DNA of 64,000 nt from Sphaerospermopsis kisseleviana NIES-73 (GTDB lineage Bacteria; Cyanobacteriota; Cyanobacteriia; Cyanobacteriales; Nostocaceae), in assembly GCF_002368075.1 (NCBI RefSeq), contig NZ_AP018314.1, forward strand, positions 3,347,522 to 3,411,521, read 5' to 3'. A program made the translations under genes and the position numbers. Below, in pieces: positions 1-9,703 of the stretch; the stretch's first letter is position 1; each line of letters begins with the position of its first letter. Below the pieces are notes generated by a model. It was given only the letters and a program-made list of their open reading frames with translations. It searched no databases and was not told the DNA's origin.

Positions 1-1
1 T

Positions 2-226
2 GACTTTACTAATAGTATCAATAATTTACTAACTTTGCTAGAAAGGGTTTGTAGTGAAAAAGCTGCATATCATTATCAAAATTTACCCAATGAACAGTTT
101 AATTATTGGAATAAGTTTCAACAAGAAATACACCAACTAAAAATACTCAAACAACAAGAAAGAATCAAATCCTATAGAGGAAAACTGCAATGGGAAGATA
201 ACCTAGAAGAAAAGAGAATCAACTGA
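2..226 (+). CDS. Partial gene before a PIN toxin (putative antitoxin)
   Basis: The reading frame is open to the left edge of the window, so this is the 3' part of a gene that starts outside. About 74 codons are visible. The product is polar, rich in Gln, Glu and Lys, and looks helical, with no domain I recognise. Its stop codon TGA overlaps the ATG of the PIN-domain gene (TGATG), the translational coupling typical of toxin-antitoxin pairs. The antitoxin role is inferred from position only. An internal TTG at 35 could be read as a start, but the open frame upstream argues against it. Confidence 0.5.
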   Translation, partial: DFTNSINNLLTLLERVCSEKAAYHYQNLPNEQFNYWNKFQQEIHQLKILKQQERIKSYRGKLQWEDNLEEKRIN

Positions 227-618
227 TGATTATTGTAGATTCAAGTGTCTGGGTAGATTATTTTAATGGTATAGAAACACCAGAAACTAACAAACTAGAT
301 CAACTTTTAGGAGTAGAACCAATAGCTATCAGTGATTTAATTTTAACTGAAGTTTTGCAGGGGTTTCGCTCAGATAATGGATATCAAACAGCAAAAGAAT
401 TATTAACTTCTCTGCATATTTTCGAGATGTTAGGATTAGATATTGCTATCAAAAGTGCTGATAATTATAGATTTCTGCGTAAACAAGGTATTACTATTAG
501 GAAAACTGCTGATGTGATTATAGCAACGTTCTGTATTGAAACCCAAAACTCACTTTTATTTAGTGATAAAGATTTTCTACCTTTTGTGAATCATTTGGGT
601 TTAATTCGTGTTCAATAA
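226..618 (+). CDS. vapC: PIN-domain ribonuclease toxin, VapC family
   Basis: The 130-residue product fits a single PIN domain. The expected acidic residues are visible: D5 in the opening IIVDSSVW strand, E42 in LTEVLQG, D96 in KTADVIIA and D114 in the SDKDF segment. These bind the metal ions used for RNA cleavage in VapC toxins. The length is normal for the family. It overlaps the upstream partial gene by one base, which suggests a type II toxin-antitoxin operon. The RNA target cannot be inferred from sequence. Family assignment is firm, cognate antitoxin less so. Confidence 0.88.
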   Translation: MIIVDSSVWVDYFNGIETPETNKLDQLLGVEPIAISDLILTEVLQGFRSDNGYQTAKELLTSLHIFEMLGLDIAIKSADNYRFLRKQGITIRKTADVIIATFCIETQNSLLFSDKDFLPFVNHLGLIRVQ

Positions 619-733
619 TTTAATTATTTGTCAGAATTAGGATAACCATGATTAAAGGATTGACAAGATATGATTTTTAAATTTATGGTTTTCCTTTGCG
701 TGCGATTTTCTCTGATCTTTAAATCCTGATAAC

Positions 734-795
734 AACAGAAAATTAAACAACAACAATCCTGTTAATCCTTAAATCCTGGACATCCTGATTCAGAC
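734..795. repeat. Dispersed GATTCAGACA-type repeat
   Basis: An AT-rich segment reading 'aatcctg…aatccttaaatcctggacatcctgattcagacaa'. Related copies occur near 61874-61915, 63177-63215 and 63801-63850, in both orientations. It is non-coding and lies between the PIN gene and the ABC-F terminator. I infer a dispersed intergenic repeat family. Confidence 0.6.
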
Positions 796-825
796 AAAAA
801 ATCCCCAACTTCAAAAAGTCAGGGA
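796..825 (-). terminator. Intrinsic terminator of the ABC-F gene
   Basis: Read on the minus strand, TCCCTGACTT and AAGTTGGGGA form a 10-bp stem with two G-T wobbles around a 4-nt loop, followed by a run of six T. It lies about 30 bases after the stop codon of the ABC-F gene. Confidence 0.75.
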
Positions 826-854
826 CTCACAAATACTTGTTTTTAAAAACAAAC

Positions 855-2549
855 CTACTTCTTCTTCGCTGCTGATTTTGCTGATTTTGCTGCTTTCTTT
901 GCTGCTTTTTCCGCTTCTATTGCAGCTAACTTTGCTTGTTCCTTTTCTTCCTCAATCTTCCGCAAATAATAATGGTAATCTCCCAAATAAACCCGAAATT
1001 CTCCGTCCCGAATTTCCACAATTTTATTTGCAACTTGGGAGATAAAATAACGGTCGTGAGATACTACAATGGCAGTACCATCATAATTTTGTAATGCTTC
1101 CTCCAACATTTCCTTAGCGGGAATATCCAAATGGTTGGTAGGTTCATCTAAAATGATTAAATTAGCAGGTGTTAACAGCATTTTCGCTAATGCTAACCTA
1201 GCTTTTTCTCCTCCACTTAAAGCACCCACTTGTTTAAATACTGTATCACCAGCAAATAGAAATCTTCCTAACAAAGTGCGGACTTCTTCATTTTTCCAGT
1301 CGGGAACTTCATCATGTATGGTTTCCATGACAGTTTTATTTAAATCTAATGCTTCCGCTTGGTTTTGTTCAAAATAACCAGGGATAACATTATGATCTCC
1401 TAGTTTCACAGTTCCTTCTGTGTATGGTTCTACACCCATAATCATTTTCAAAAGTGTAGATTTTCCAGCACCATTGGGACCTAAAAAGGCGATTCTATCA
1501 CCTCTTTCAATCAACAAATTAGCACCTAAAAACAAAATTTTATCACCATAAGTATGGGTTAAATCCTTAATTTCTACTACTTCTCTACCGCTACGAGGTG
1601 CGGGGGGAAAGCGAAAATGTAAGGTTCTAACTCCTGCGGTTGGTGCTTCAATTCTTTCAATTTTTTCTAGTTGCTTTTCTCGGCTTTTTGCTTGGGTACT
1701 ACGAGTTGCACTAGCGCGGAATCTATCTACAAATGCTTGTTGTTTTTCTAATTCCTTTTGTTGGCGTTCAAAGGCGCTCAATTGTGCAGATTCATTTTCT
1801 GCTTTTTGTTGCAGATATGATGAATAATTACCCAGGTAAGTGCTAGAAACTCCTCTTTCAGTTTCGACAATTTGTGTACAAAGACGATCCAAAAATTCCC
1901 GATCATGGGAAACTATGACCATTGGTGTCAGTAACTTTTTCAGGTAATTTTCTAACCATTCAATAGTTTCTAAATCTAAATGGTTTGTCGGTTCGTCTAG
2001 TAGTAATAAATCTGGTTCTTGTAGGAGAATTTTACCCAAACTCATCCGCATTTGCCAACCACCAGAAAAAGCACTCACTAGGCGATCGCCATCTTCTACT
2101 TGAAAGCCCATTTCCGGTAAAATCTTACCAATGCGAGCATCTAAACCATAACCATCCAAGGCTTCAAACTGACGCTGTAATTTATCTAACTTATGAATCA
2201 GTTTATCTAATTCCTCCAGGGTGGCAGTTTCCATTTCCCGTTGTACTTCGTGCAAAGCTAACTGAACTGCGTTAGCTTCCTTGAAAACTGTCCAAAATTC
2301 TTCATTAACTGTCCGCGTCGGATCAACTTCAAATTCTTGGTTCAGGTATGCTATGTGTAAACTAGCAGGGCGGATAATTTCCCCCGCAGTGGGTTCTATT
2401 TCCCCAGAGATAATTTTCAGTTGGGTAGACTTTCCCGCACCGTTAACACCAACCAAACCAATGCGATCACCTGGTTTAACTTCCCAGTTGATATCCTTTA
2501 AAACTTCGCCTGTAGGGTAAATTTTACTAATGTGTTCCAGTCGCAACAT
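855..2549 (-). CDS. ABC-F family ATPase
   Basis: A 564-residue protein with two ABC ATPase domains in tandem and no membrane domain, which is the ABC-F architecture (EttA/Uup/YfmR type). Each half has Walker A (GVNGAGKST near residue 40 and GPNGAGKST near 360), an LSGG signature and Walker B followed by LLLDEPTNHLD or LIILDEPTNHLD. A charged helical linker joins the halves and the C-terminus is a Lys/Ala-rich tail. Known members act on translating ribosomes, so a translation role is likely but the exact subfamily is not resolved. I chose the ATG at 2549 (MLRLEHISKIYPTG) over an upstream in-frame start, because it begins at the conserved domain and has a GAGAG-like site upstream. Confidence 0.93.
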   Translation of the reverse strand: MLRLEHISKIYPTGEVLKDINWEVKPGDRIGLVGVNGAGKSTQLKIISGEIEPTAGEIIRPASLHIAYLNQEFEVDPTRTVNEEFWTVFKEANAVQLALHEVQREMETATLEELDKLIHKLDKLQRQFEALDGYGLDARIGKILPEMGFQVEDGDRLVSAFSGGWQMRMSLGKILLQEPDLLLLDEPTNHLDLETIEWLENYLKKLLTPMVIVSHDREFLDRLCTQIVETERGVSSTYLGNYSSYLQQKAENESAQLSAFERQQKELEKQQAFVDRFRASATRSTQAKSREKQLEKIERIEAPTAGVRTLHFRFPPAPRSGREVVEIKDLTHTYGDKILFLGANLLIERGDRIAFLGPNGAGKSTLLKMIMGVEPYTEGTVKLGDHNVIPGYFEQNQAEALDLNKTVMETIHDEVPDWKNEEVRTLLGRFLFAGDTVFKQVGALSGGEKARLALAKMLLTPANLIILDEPTNHLDIPAKEMLEEALQNYDGTAIVVSHDRYFISQVANKIVEIRDGEFRVYLGDYHYYLRKIEEEKEQAKLAAIEAEKAAKKAAKSAKSAAKKK

Positions 2550-2639
2550 GAAATATCTCTCAGATAGGGGATATAAGGGTAAAGCTAACGCCACACTCAA
2601 TCTTAACAAAATTTAACGACATATTTACAAGAATTTAGG

Positions 2640-2693
2640 AGTCAGGAGTTCAGGAGTATGGCTTCGCCACGCTTCGCTATCAGAAGTCAGGAG
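2640..2693. repeat. STRR with nested palindromic element (copy 1)
   Basis: Heptamer-like CAGGAGT units flank an inserted segment TATGGCTTCGCCACGCTTCG that contains the inverted GGCTTCGCCACG motif. The same arrangement recurs at about 2960-3009, 11544-11593 and 15685-15735. Confidence 0.7.
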
Positions 2694-2706
2694 AAAGAAT
2701 TGATTT

Positions 2707-2830
2707 TTTGTCAGCATTTAGCCGTCGGTTTCCGTCGGTTTCCGTCGATTTCCGGCAGTACCTGAAATATTTAAATACAAAGAATGAAAAGAAACAGATG
2801 CAGATAAAATGCACGCAATTAAAACTTTAG
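2707..2830. repeat. Long dispersed repeat, copy A
   Basis: It begins with three near-repeats of CCGTCGGTTT, then a block containing 'cagtacctgaaatat', 'atacaaagaatgaaaag' and 'acagatgcagataaa'. The same order of blocks is found at 39526-39640. It is non-coding, in the gap between the divergent ABC-F and antiporter genes. Confidence 0.75.
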
Positions 2831-2881
2831 GAAATTAAAACTTCACGAAATTAAAACTTTTCAATTCTTGCTATTAGCTGA

Positions 2882-2941
2882 TTACTAATTATTAATTATT
2901 AATTATTAATTATTAATTATTAATTATTAATTATTAATTAC
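2882..2941. repeat. Heptanucleotide tandem repeat (ATTAATT)n
   Basis: About eight uninterrupted copies of the 7-bp unit ATTAATT. This is an STRR of the kind characteristic of heterocystous cyanobacteria. It lies in the antiporter upstream region, where the divergent gap (2550-3141) otherwise holds only repeats. Confidence 0.92.
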
Positions 2942-2959
2942 TGATAGCTCATTACTGAC

Positions 2960-3009
2960 TTCTGACTCCTTGTTCGCGAAGCGTGGCGAAGCCAATCTCC
3001 TGACTCCTG
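2960..3009. repeat. STRR with nested palindromic element (copy 2, inverted)
   Basis: Contains TTCGCGAAGCGTGGCGAAGC between CTGACTCCT heptamers. It is the inverted counterpart of the element at 2640-2693. Confidence 0.7.
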
Positions 3010-3141
3010 ACAGCTTTTTGTTACTTAACAATAAGTTACATCAAAATTAATAGAATACACCTGTATTGTGTCTAACAAGGTTGACATTTTGCCATCCTTT
3101 AAAGAATCATCTTAGGGAACCCGAAGAATCAAGAGGAAACT

Positions 3142-5358
3142 ATGCACACAGTTATTCTCGTTCTGGTTGAGGTGTTAATTGTAATTGGAATGTCAAGGTT
3201 AGTAGGATTGGCATTTAAATCAATTAAACAACCTTTAGTCATCGGTGAAATTGTCGCCGGTATCATGTTGGGACCATCATTATTTGGTTTCATTGCTCCC
3301 CATGCAGCAGCTATACTGTTTCCTCCAGAAACCTTACCTTTCCTGAATGTTTTATCTCAGGTAGGACTAATATTTTTCATGTTTTTGATAGGTTTAGAGC
3401 TAAATCCTAAATATCTCAGCGGTAATTTAAAATCAGCGATTATTATTTCCAATATCAGCATAATTGTGCCGTTTTCTCTAGCTGCGATTTTATCTTTGCT
3501 GTTGTATCCACTCATTTCTAATGCTAGTGTATCTTTTACCGCCTTCGCTTTATTTTTAGGTGCAGCAATGTCAATCACAGCTTTTCCTGTATTGGCCAGA
3601 ATTATTACCGAAAATAATTTACAAGGGACAAAATTAGGAACATTAGCTTTAACTTGCGCCGCCGTTGATAATGTAACAGCGTGGTGTATTTTAGCAATAG
3701 CGATCGCAGTCGCTCGTAATGGTAGCATCAATCAAAACGCTATCCTCACCATTTTTGAAAGCCTCATCTACATTGGTTTTATGTTCACCATAGGGCGGTG
3801 GTTTCTCAAACATCTTCTTACCCATTATCGCCGCACAGGAAAGTTAAGCCAACTTCTTCTAGCGTTAATTTATATGGGAGTAGTTGCATCTGCTCTCATT
3901 ACTGAATTTATCGGTATTCACCTGATTTTCGGCGCATTTTTATTAGGTGCAGTCATGCCCAAAAATGCCAAATTAGTCAGAGAATTAGCCGTAAAAACTG
4001 AAGATTTCGTCTTAATTTTTCTCCTCCCTGTGTTTTTTGCCTATAGTGGTTTAAGAACCCAAATAGGTTTACTCAACAGTCCACAATTATGGTTACTATG
4101 TGCATTAGTTTTAGGAGTAGCCATAGCAGGAAAGTATTTTGGTGCTTACTTCGCCGCCCGTGTCAGTGGGATTAATAAAAGAGAAGCATCAGCCCTGGGT
4201 TGGTTAATGAATACTCGCGGATTAACAGAATTAATTGTTTTAAATATTGGCTTGGAATTAGGAGTAATATCACCTTTACTATTTACCATGTTGGTAGTGA
4301 TGGCTTTGGTAACAACATTTATGACATCACCATTATTAGAATGGACTTATCCCAAACAGTTAATTAAATTAGATGTTGTTGAACCAGAAGCAAAACAAGA
4401 GACAAATACAAACACAGAAATAATAGAAACAATAGAAACAATAGAAACAATAGAATCTTTTGTTACTCCATATCGGATTTTAGTACCTGTAGCCAACCCC
4501 AGCACCCAGAAAGGTTTAGTGCAATTAGCAGTAGCGATCGCCCTCAACTATCGACAACCTGCTGTGATCAATCCTCTCAGTTTAATCGAATTAGAGGAAG
4601 ACTACGGTTTTGAAAATACACCCACAGAAGCTAACCGCTTAATTACCGAGCGTCGTCACCAACTAGAAGAATTAATTGATACTCTAGAACCGTCAATCAT
4701 TCGCTCTTATATCCATCCTATCGTTCGCATATCTAGCAATGTCGCTAGAGAAACAGCCCAAATAGCCCAAATAGAACAGCCTGACTTAATACTGGTAGGA
4801 TGGCATCGTCCAGCCTTTAGTAATAATCGCTTAGGTGGTAGAGTTGGACAAATTCTCAGCACCGCACCAGTAGATGTAGCAGTATTCATAGATAGAGGCG
4901 GCGATCGCCTGGAAAATTTGCTAGTTCCCTACTCTGCAAATATCCATGATGACTTAGCCCTGATCCTTGCCCTGCGACTACTCATCAACCGTGATACCTG
5001 TATGTTGCAGATTTTACAAGTCTTAACAGCAAATCAAACCCAAGATGAATTAAGTTATGAATTAAACGGAATGATTTCCCAACTACCAGCCAATGTACGC
5101 GATCGCATAGAAATCAAAACCATCAGCGATCCAGAACCCATGTCAGCCGTACTTGCAGCCTCAGAAAATATTGACTTAACCATTGCTGGTACTAGTCGCG
5201 CTTGGGGTATTGAAAGACAAACTTTAGGAAGATACACAGATGAACTTGCTATTCAATGTCGTTCTTCCCTACTTATCACCCGTCGTTATAGTCAAGTTAC
5301 CTCTCATCTGAGTTCCCTACTACTAGAAACTAGCTACCAAGAAACAATACATAATTAA
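3142..5358 (+). CDS. Cation:proton antiporter with C-terminal UspA-like domain
   Basis: A 738-residue CPA2-type (KefB/NapA-like) transporter. Residues 1 to about 405 form roughly 12-13 hydrophobic helices, including the conserved GEIVAGIMLGPS, GLEL, AFPVLARI and NTRGLTEL segments. Residues from about 445 to 720 form a soluble domain resembling tandem universal stress protein folds, beginning RILVPVANPS. The linker holds a short Glu-Thr-Ile repeat (ETIETIETIE). The family exchanges Na+ or K+ for H+ across a membrane, and the soluble domain is probably a nucleotide-responsive regulator. Ion specificity cannot be read from sequence. A TTGACA hexamer lies at 3081-3086 but no convincing -10 accompanies it. 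Confidence 0.9.
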   Translation: MHTVILVLVEVLIVIGMSRLVGLAFKSIKQPLVIGEIVAGIMLGPSLFGFIAPHAAAILFPPETLPFLNVLSQVGLIFFMFLIGLELNPKYLSGNLKSAIIISNISIIVPFSLAAILSLLLYPLISNASVSFTAFALFLGAAMSITAFPVLARIITENNLQGTKLGTLALTCAAVDNVTAWCILAIAIAVARNGSINQNAILTIFESLIYIGFMFTIGRWFLKHLLTHYRRTGKLSQLLLALIYMGVVASALITEFIGIHLIFGAFLLGAVMPKNAKLVRELAVKTEDFVLIFLLPVFFAYSGLRTQIGLLNSPQLWLLCALVLGVAIAGKYFGAYFAARVSGINKREASALGWLMNTRGLTELIVLNIGLELGVISPLLFTMLVVMALVTTFMTSPLLEWTYPKQLIKLDVVEPEAKQETNTNTEIIETIETIETIESFVTPYRILVPVANPSTQKGLVQLAVAIALNYRQPAVINPLSLIELEEDYGFENTPTEANRLITERRHQLEELIDTLEPSIIRSYIHPIVRISSNVARETAQIAQIEQPDLILVGWHRPAFSNNRLGGRVGQILSTAPVDVAVFIDRGGDRLENLLVPYSANIHDDLALILALRLLINRDTCMLQILQVLTANQTQDELSYELNGMISQLPANVRDRIEIKTISDPEPMSAVLAASENIDLTIAGTSRAWGIERQTLGRYTDELAIQCRSSLLITRRYSQVTSHLSSLLLETSYQETIHN

Positions 5359-5436
5359 TTCGTAATTCGTAATAGTGCCTCCGGCACGCTGCGCGAACGT
5401 AATTCGTAATCACCAATCATCAACAACATCTAAAAT

Positions 5437-6201
5437 ATGAAAAGTCTACTCAAAACCAGGCAAGTTTTACCATCCAATCTTTTGAAGATCAGCTTATTGT
5501 TATTATCTACAACAATAACCCTAAATACTTGCATTAATCTGGCAATTGCCAATTTACCAAAATCAAAAGTAACACTCAACAAATGGCAACTTAACCCCAA
5601 ATCCCAACAGCTAGAAATTACCCTTTCCGCAAATACAAAACCAGAGTATTTCTACCTGGATCAACCCCCCCGTCTAGTTGTAGATTTGCCTAACACCCAA
5701 TTAGGCAATGTCAACACCCAAAAAAGCTATTCTGGAACAATCCAGAAAATTCGCGTTTCCCAATTTAGCCCACACATCACCCGCCTAGTCATTGACTTAA
5801 AACCAGGAACTTTTGTCGATGTCAGCAAAGTAAAACTGCAACCCGCTTTCCCAAAAAACCCCACGCGCTGGGTATTACGCCCCATATTCTCCCATCATAA
5901 CACCACTAACAGCAATCAACCATCTCCATCATCTTTAATGACTCTGCCACCACCAACCACCAACTTACCCACCAACCAACAACCTTTAGTTACAGCACCA
6001 TCCCTAAATTCTCAAAACCCCTCTCGATTATCCAACTTAACCATCATCCCCGCCAATTCTGCCAACTCTTCAGAAAACACCAATATGATTACAATTCCTA
6101 ATTCTTCTGCAAATATTCCTAATTCACAGAATTATTCAAATCAAAATTTTAGCGTTCCTATTATCGAATTTGGCCAACCCATACCAACCACTAACTGGTG
6201 A
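5437..6201 (+). CDS. AMIN-domain protein, probably secreted
   Basis: 254 residues. Residues 1 to about 40 form a basic, hydrophobic signal-like segment. An AMIN domain follows at about 43-150 (LNPKSQQLEITLS, PPRLVVDLPNT, TRLVIDL). The rest is low-complexity Pro/Asn/Ser/Thr sequence. AMIN domains target periplasmic amidases and secretins to the envelope, and no catalytic amidase domain follows here. The last Trp codon and TGA stop lie inside a CTGGTGA heptamer array, so the 3' end may have been altered by repeat expansion. It may be a stand-alone AMIN protein or a shortened amidase-like one. Confidence 0.75.
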   Translation: MKSLLKTRQVLPSNLLKISLLLLSTTITLNTCINLAIANLPKSKVTLNKWQLNPKSQQLEITLSANTKPEYFYLDQPPRLVVDLPNTQLGNVNTQKSYSGTIQKIRVSQFSPHITRLVIDLKPGTFVDVSKVKLQPAFPKNPTRWVLRPIFSHHNTTNSNQPSPSSLMTLPPPTTNLPTNQQPLVTAPSLNSQNPSRLSNLTIIPANSANSSENTNMITIPNSSANIPNSQNYSNQNFSVPIIEFGQPIPTTNW

Positions 6202-6305
6202 CTGGTGACTGGTGACTGGGGATACAATGAAAAGATTTTGGATTTTGGATTTTGGATTGTTTTTGTCAACTTCAATCTAAAATCTAAAATCTAAAATCTA
6301 AAATT
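6195..6305. repeat. Cluster of three heptamer STRRs
   Basis: Three arrays with different 7-bp units follow one another: CTGGTGA from 6195, GATTTTG around 6233-6257 and TAAAATC at 6274-6305. The first overlaps the stop codon of the AMIN gene. Confidence 0.85.
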
Positions 6306-6337
6306 ATTCTGCCTCCTGACTCCTTGAACTCCTTCTC

Positions 6338-6877
6338 CTAGAATCTTTCTGTTTCCTGCGTTGGTGCAACAGCACCCGGTTGAGATAAGAAGAAATTCTG
6401 AGCAGATTCGTTTTGATATATACACCTAATATCTGGCTTCTCACTATCCAAGTCACCAGTAAAGCCAAAAGTATTCAGGCGATTTTTACACTCTCTCACC
6501 TGATCAGAAGTCACAAGTCTTTTATTTTCTAAAATAGCCCAGTTATTTTGACGGATTACACATCCAGGACGAATACTAGGCTGGGCAACATAGACATTAA
6601 AGGGGTTCAGAGTGACAAATAATCTCGCATCCATCACCATCGCACTAGCCCCATATTGCACACAAATTTCCGGGTTTGGTGCTTTAGTATCAATAAATTC
6701 ACGGGAAGCCACATTAGATGGAGTTAAAGTAGTTGTAGAACTAAATGCAATACCAATCCCAATACCTAAAATCAACACCCCTCCCAAAACGGCAATAGTG
6801 GTGAAATTAAAGATAGGAGATTGGAAAATAGAGGGTTTAGTAGTAGTAGCTGACCTAACAGTTGATTTACGTCTCAT
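6338..6877 (-). CDS. DUF3172 family membrane-anchored protein
   Basis: 179 residues: a short basic Ser/Thr-rich N-terminus, one hydrophobic helix at about 25-47 (FTTIAVLGGVLILGIGIGIA), then a globular domain with four Cys residues spread over PEICVQYGASA, GCVIRQNNW, ECKNRLNTFGF and IRCIYQ. This matches my memory of DUF3172, a family found in cyanobacteria and plastid-bearing organisms with no established function. One transmembrane anchor is predicted with most of the protein on one side. It lies downstream of ndhN on the same strand, with a hairpin between them. Confidence 0.8.
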   Translation of the reverse strand: MRRKSTVRSATTTKPSIFQSPIFNFTTIAVLGGVLILGIGIGIAFSSTTTLTPSNVASREFIDTKAPNPEICVQYGASAMVMDARLFVTLNPFNVYVAQPSIRPGCVIRQNNWAILENKRLVTSDQVRECKNRLNTFGFTGDLDSEKPDIRCIYQNESAQNFFLSQPGAVAPTQETERF

Positions 6878-6936
6878 TTTTGCTTGATCACCTTCACGCC
6901 AATTTTGAGGAGGGAGTGGTTTCTTATCTCCGATAC

Positions 6937-6973
6937 AAAAAAGCTAACTAATGCTAACAAAAGTTGGCTTTTT
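6937..6973. terminator. Hairpin between ndhN and the DUF3172 gene
   Basis: GCTAAC (6943-6948) and GTTGGC (6963-6968) can pair. An A-run precedes the stem and a T-run follows, so it could act in either direction. Pairing is slightly better when read on the plus strand, while the flanking genes are on the minus strand. Weak evidence. Confidence 0.4.
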
Positions 6974-7076
6974 CTTCCTGTTTCACCAGTTCGACTACGC
7001 TCACTGAACTCCTAGAAGTGTATTTAGAGTCAGCAGTCAGCCAAAAAACAACTGACCACTGACCATTAACCATTAA

Positions 7077-7553
7077 CTAACTAGCTAACAGAGTTTTTTC
7101 CAGTGAAGTCCAACGGAAATAGCGATCGCCACCCCGTTCAATTACCACTTTCACCCGTGGTTCTAATTTCGGCAAGTTCGCTAAATATTCCACTTCCTGA
7201 TCAGAAAGAATATTGCCCTCAATAATCCACAGCAATAAACCCTTAGACTTAGGAGGTAGTTGTTCCAAATGAGAACCAATCAAAGGTGGTAGATAATACA
7301 CATCACCCACTGCTGCACCGCTACCAGTGCTTTTTTTACCTAGATGGGGAGGTCTCACACCATGAACTCCCATCAAATAGGCCGCCACATCTCCCAAACC
7401 TCTAGCTGTAATATGGAGGTTAACATAGCCCGCAGCGCGTAAACGACGGCGATAGCGACCTTCGTGGCCTCCCTCCAACGGAACAAATACACCTAAAGAG
7501 CCAAATTTCTCCAAATCCCGGATGAAACCCCTGCCAGTGGTAATTAGTGCCAT
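7077..7553 (-). CDS. ndhN: NAD(P)H-quinone oxidoreductase subunit N
   Basis: A 158-residue protein with the full NdhN pattern: start MALITTGRGFIRDLEKFG, then GGHEGRYRRRLRAAGY and RGLGDVAAYL, and a C-terminal YFRWTSLEK. NdhN is a cyanobacterial and chloroplast subunit of the hydrophilic part of NDH-1, the ferredoxin-dependent complex that reduces plastoquinone for respiration, cyclic electron flow and CO2 uptake. Length is normal. It is transcribed alone, divergently from the ribosomal protein cluster, with more than 800 bp between them. Confidence 0.96.
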   Translation of the reverse strand: MALITTGRGFIRDLEKFGSLGVFVPLEGGHEGRYRRRLRAAGYVNLHITARGLGDVAAYLMGVHGVRPPHLGKKSTGSGAAVGDVYYLPPLIGSHLEQLPPKSKGLLLWIIEGNILSDQEVEYLANLPKLEPRVKVVIERGGDRYFRWTSLEKTLLAS

Positions 7554-8372
7554 AGATTTTCGTCTTATTTCACTTAGATATTTCTATTATTTACCTTTGG
7601 ATGGTAGATTAAGTTAAGTTAAGTTATAGAATTTTATCAACATCCAGCATCAACCCCTCTCAAAAAAAATCTTCCCCATAAACCACTGGACAAACACAAC
7701 TTAATATATTATATTGTTAGATTGTGACCAAACTGTAAAATCAGGTAACTTTCTAAATTAGCAACCTCAAGCAAAAACAGCATCAGTGATTGATGACTGA
7801 AAAACAATCTTCCAGCAATATCTGGTAGAAAAGAGCAAGAGACTGGTAAACTAGAAAAGCATTTAGGTCAAAACAAGAAGCTAGAGGCTCATAACCCACA
7901 GCCAAAACCAAGCTTCAGTCCGAGTTCACTCCCGCAGCCCCTAAAACAAGGCAAATCCTCAAACAATAGTTTAAGGTATTAAAAGCAGTAGAGCCTGAAC
8001 AGCAGTTTTCAGGAAATGGATACTGAATGGAAACATCCATTTAAGTCCTACTACCAACGGAGAGTGCCAGAGCAATGGCTTAGACGAAAGCATTGCTGCA
8101 CAAAAACGCAAAGCAATAGCGTCTTGCATTGATACCAGAAATAATACCTTCCCATAAAAAAGGTAATTATCACTGTTCTGGTGGACAAGAAAGTGAAACA
8201 ATAGACGGATTCACCTAACAGTAGACAAACAGTTTGTTGCGTCATCAAAAATTTGCACTGTCAAACGCCAGTCCAAATTTGCGGAGATAGAATCTTCACA
8301 ATGACGTTAAGAAACTTGTCTCTTAGAAATCCGATTTCCAGGTCAGCAACTAGATAAGGAGAACCAGTTACT
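7554..8372. other. Long intergenic region upstream of the ribosomal cluster
   Basis: An 819-bp gap between divergent ndhN and rplC. It holds a short TTAAG tandem near 7611-7628, an imperfect hairpin GCAATG/CATTGC near 8073-8097, and the rplC ribosome binding site AAGGAG at 8356-8361. No convincing coding region is present. It probably carries the ndhN promoter and the promoter plus 5' leader of the ribosomal operon, but I could not assign promoter boxes with confidence. Confidence 0.5.
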
Positions 8373-9011
8373 GTGTCTGTAGGTATTCTCGGCACCAAGC
8401 TGGGCATGACCCAAATCTTTGACGAAGCAGGAGTAGCTATTCCTGTCACCGTAATCAAAGCAGGTCCATGCACTGTCACACAAGTTAAAACAAAACAGAC
8501 CGACGGTTACTCCGCCATTCAAGTTGGCTATGGCGAAGTTAAACCCAAGGCATTGAATCAACCGAAACTAGGACACTTGGCAAAATCATCTGCCCCAGCA
8601 TTGCGGCATTTGAACGAGTATCGTACTGATACAGCCAGTGAATATGCTTTAGGACAAGAAATTAAAGCAGATATTTTTAGTGAAGGTCAAATTGTAGACG
8701 TAATCGGTACAAGTATCGGTCGTGGTTTTGCCGGCAACCAGAAGCGTAACAACTTCGGACGCGGACCCATGTCACACGGTTCCAAAAACCATAGAGCGCC
8801 CGGTTCTATCGGTGCAGGTACAACCCCTGGTCGTGTTTATCCTGGAAAACGGATGGCAGGCAGACTAGGCGGAACTCGCGTTACAATTCGCAAACTGACC
8901 GTAGTCAAAGTAGATGCAGAACGCAACCTGATCCTGGTTAAAGGCGCGATTCCTGGCAAACCAGGCGGCTTAGTGAACGTAGTACCCACAAACAAAGTTG
9001 GTAATAAATAG
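8373..9011 (+). CDS. rplC: 50S ribosomal protein L3
   Basis: 212 residues starting [15 protein letters not shown], with the L3 hallmark [10 protein letters not shown]…HGSKNHR…[16 protein letters not shown]3 initiates 50S assembly on 23S rRNA near the peptidyl transferase centre. It starts with GTG, 11 bases after AAGGAG, and is the first gene of the 31-gene cluster. The S10 gene (rpsJ), which precedes L3 in many bacteria, is absent here, as is usual in cyanobacteria, where it sits near tufA. Confidence 0.98.
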   Translation: MSVGILGTKLGMTQIFDEAGVAIPVTVIKAGPCTVTQVKTKQTDGYSAIQVGYGEVKPKALNQPKLGHLAKSSAPALRHLNEYRTDTASEYALGQEIKADIFSEGQIVDVIGTSIGRGFAGNQKRNNFGRGPMSHGSKNHRAPGSIGAGTTPGRVYPGKRMAGRLGGTRVTIRKLTVVKVDAERNLILVKGAIPGKPGGLVNVVPTNKVGNK

Positions 9012-9070
9012 TTTTAGTTGATTAGCTGTCAGCATTAACTGACAACTGACCACTAACAAAGGACACAAAC

Positions 9071-9703
9071 ATGGTTGAGAGTGTAGTTAAAAATTGGCAA
9101 GGCGAAGAAGTTGGTCAGACCAGCTTCGAGTTGCGAGTTGCCAAAGAAGAAACAGCGGCGCACATAGTACACCGCGCCCTCGTCAGACAAATGACTAATT
9201 CTCGCCAAGGTACAGTCAGCACCAAAACCCGTTCAGAAGTACGAGGTGGAGGACGCAAACCTTGGAGACAAAAAGGCACCGGTCGCGCCCGTGCAGGTTC
9301 TATTCGTTCACCATTATGGCGTGGTGGTGGTGTGATCTTTGGACCTAAACCCAGAGATTTCAACATCAAACTCAACCGTAAAGAAAGACGTTTAGCACTG
9401 AGGACAGCCTTTGTTAGTCGTGCAGAAGATTTAATAGTTGTAGAAGAATTTAGCAACGAACTACAACGCCCCAAAACCAAAGAATTGGTAGCAGCATTAG
9501 CCCGTTGGGGAGCAGTCCCAGAGCAAAAAACCTTGTTAATTTTGTCTGAGATCGCGGAAAACGTGAATTTATCAGCCCGCAATGTAGAAAATTTAAAAGT
9601 AATTGCAGCTGATCAGTTAAATGTATTTGATTTACTGCACGCCGGCAAAATTGTAGTTACATCCTCAGCTTTAACAAAAATTCAGGAGGTCTACAGTGCC
9701 TAA
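9071..9703 (+). CDS. rplD: 50S ribosomal protein L4
   Basis: 210 residues of normal L4 type, with the long loop rich in Arg/Gly ([19 protein letters not shown] and [14 protein letters not shown]) that reaches into the exit tunnel. In E. coli L4 also represses its own operon, and whether that holds here is unknown. It is preceded by AAAGGA and a 59-bp gap. Its 3' end overlaps rplW by 8 bases. Confidence 0.98.
   Translation: MVESVVKNWQGEEVGQTSFELRVAKEETAAHIVHRALVRQMTNSRQGTVSTKTRSEVRGGGRKPWRQKGTGRARAGSIRSPLWRGGGVIFGPKPRDFNIKLNRKERRLALRTAFVSRAEDLIVVEEFSNELQRPKTKELVAALARWGAVPEQKTLLILSEIAENVNLSARNVENLKVIAADQLNVFDLLHAGKIVVTSSALTKIQEVYSA

Noticed and set aside
7971..8248. Overlapping minus-strand ORFs and a 38-codon plus-strand ORF at 8016 upstream of rplC.
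   Set aside because: They lack a convincing ribosome binding site and family resemblance, with odd composition (Trp, Cys and basic runs). The region is better explained as leader or promoter DNA.
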